DNA of 64,000 bases, taken from Halobaculum limi. GTDB lineage: Archaea; Halobacteriota; Halobacteria; Halobacteriales; Haloferacaceae. Each line of letters starts with the position of its first letter. Positions within the stretch are counted from its first letter, which is position 1. The stretch lies in assembly GCF_029490015.1 (NCBI RefSeq), contig NZ_CP120468.1, positions 186,001 through 250,000 on the forward strand, read 5' to 3'. A program made the position numbers and the translations under genes. Of the stretch, positions 63,167 to 64,000 are shown piece after piece. The notes under the pieces were generated by a model. That model was not told the origin of the DNA. It was given only the letters and a program-made list of their open reading frames with translations, and did not search any database.

Positions 63167-64000
63167 GTTCCGGTCCCCCCGGCGATGCCGTTCGGCCGGA
63201 CGAGCAGCACAGCCACCATAATCACGAACGCGATGGCGTTGGCGTACTCGATGCCGATGGGAATGCCGATGTCAGTGAGGATGGGCGTCATCTGGTTGAT
63301 CATCCCGATGAGGAACCCGCCGAGCATCGCACCGTAGACGGAGCCGATACCGCCGAGGATGACGGCGGCGAACACGACCAGCAGGATGTTGAACCCCATC
63401 CGTGGGGAGATCTGGTTGTAGAGGCCGAGGAACACGCCCCCGGCACCCGCCAGGCCCGCGCCGATGACCCACGTCCACAGCGTGATGCGGTCGACGCGGA
63501 TCCCGCTGACGCGTGCCAGCGAGGGGTTGTCCGCGGTCGCACGCATCTTCCGGCCGAGGTCGGTGTACTGCAACAGCGTGTGCAGGCCGGCGACGAGAAT
63601 CGCCGCCGAGACGATGATCGCCACGTCGTGGAGCGTCATCCGAATACCGAACGGAATGAGCGCCTCGATGGGGCGGAGCACCTGGATGCCGAACTCGGTG
63701 AAGTCGCTGCCGAACTGGAACTGGATGATCGCGCGATACACGAACGCGACGCCGATGCTCGTGATGAGCATCCCGATGGAGTCGACCTCCAACGGTTCGT
63801 AGATGACCTTCTCGGTGATGACCGCGACGAGAGCGGCGACGGCGATGCCGACGACGAGTGCGAGGAAGAACCCGAGCGGAAGCCCGAGGAACCGCGCACC
63901 GAGGCCGCCGACGAACCCAAAGGTGACCAGCGCCGAGTACGCCCCCACGGTCATCGTGTCGCCGTGTGCGAAGTTGGCGAAGTCGGCGATGCTGTACACC
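63163..64000 (-). CDS. livH: HAAT-family ABC permease, LivH type (5'-truncated by window)
   Basis: At least 279 residues of a LivH permease; the reading frame is open to the right window edge and the start is outside. The visible part begins with YSIADFANFAHGDTM, the conserved region near the first helices of LivH, so only about 15-30 residues are missing. Five to seven membrane helices are visible. The stop overlaps the livM start, as in the first operon. Confidence 0.93.
   Translation of the reverse strand, partial: VYSIADFANFAHGDTMTVGAYSALVTFGFVGGLGARFLGLPLGFFLALVVGIAVAALVAVITEKVIYEPLEVDSIGMLITSIGVAFVYRAIIQFQFGSDFTEFGIQVLRPIEALIPFGIRMTLHDVAIIVSAAILVAGLHTLLQYTDLGRKMRATADNPSLARVSGIRVDRITLWTWVIGAGLAGAGGVFLGLYNQISPRMGFNILLVVFAAVILGGIGSVYGAMLGGFLIGMINQMTPILTDIGIPIGIEYANAIAFVIMVAVLLVRPNGIAGGTGT

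Overview
The window is chromosomal DNA from a haloarchaeon (class Halobacteria). The proteins are strongly acidic (runs of Asp/Glu, few Lys) and GC content is high. The gene set is typically haloarchaeal: TFB, Spt5-SecE-FtsZ1, NreA with a PCNA-binding tail, DtdA, Tat-dependent lipoproteins, PolX with a PHP domain and a split methylmalonyl-CoA mutase. Many genes have a TATA-like box 25-30 nt upstream of the start codon, so most transcripts look leaderless. The genus cannot be named from this stretch. No rRNA, CRISPR array or replication origin was seen.

Layout. 1-2465: 3' part of a cytochrome oxidase subunit I gene, two small membrane proteins and a universal stress protein, closed by a bidirectional terminator. 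2485-8435 (minus): a complete HAAT-family ABC importer operon (substrate-binding lipoprotein, two permeases, two ATPases) ending in a thioredoxin-like gene. 8630-19439: haloacid dehalogenase, GNAT fusion, MinD-like ATPase, fructosamine-kinase-like protein, two acyl/acetyl-CoA synthetases, a regulator and methylmalonyl-CoA mutase. 19483-31000: nucleic-acid maintenance genes (PolX, Mut7-C nuclease, NreA, TFB, RNase HI, endonuclease V) with pyrophosphatase, PadR regulator and rhomboid protease. 31061-38800: SDR, Get3-type ATPase, oligoendopeptidase F, aminotransferase, CinA/PncC, PHP protein. 38856-40872: spt5, secE, ftsZ. 41025-46093: DtdA and three cation/Ca2+ exchanger-family proteins. 46255-51221: shikimate dehydrogenase, an acidic helix-hairpin-helix protein and a chorismate-utilising operon (component I, amidotransferase, aminodeoxychorismate-lyase-like). 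51222-52660: an IS200/IS605-type tnpB-only element inserted directly after the last stop codon of that operon. 52705-60151: Rieske protein, initiator tRNA-Met, GtrA + GT2, large DUF2298 membrane protein and a methyltransferase. 60361-64000 (minus): a second HAAT/Liv-type ABC operon running off the right edge.

Points most worth attention: a TFB whose zinc-ribbon cysteines are all missing; a component I with the anthranilate-synthase alanine in an operon that otherwise looks like p-aminobenzoate synthesis; a solitary IS200/IS605-like hairpin at 23289-23308 resembling the two terminal hairpins of the tnpB element; a Get3 (not ArsA-like) ATPase with a Met-rich client-binding segment; a Cys-rich exported binding protein in the same operon as a thioredoxin-like protein; and two tiny genes (28 and 41 codons) supported by promoter or Shine-Dalgarno signals.
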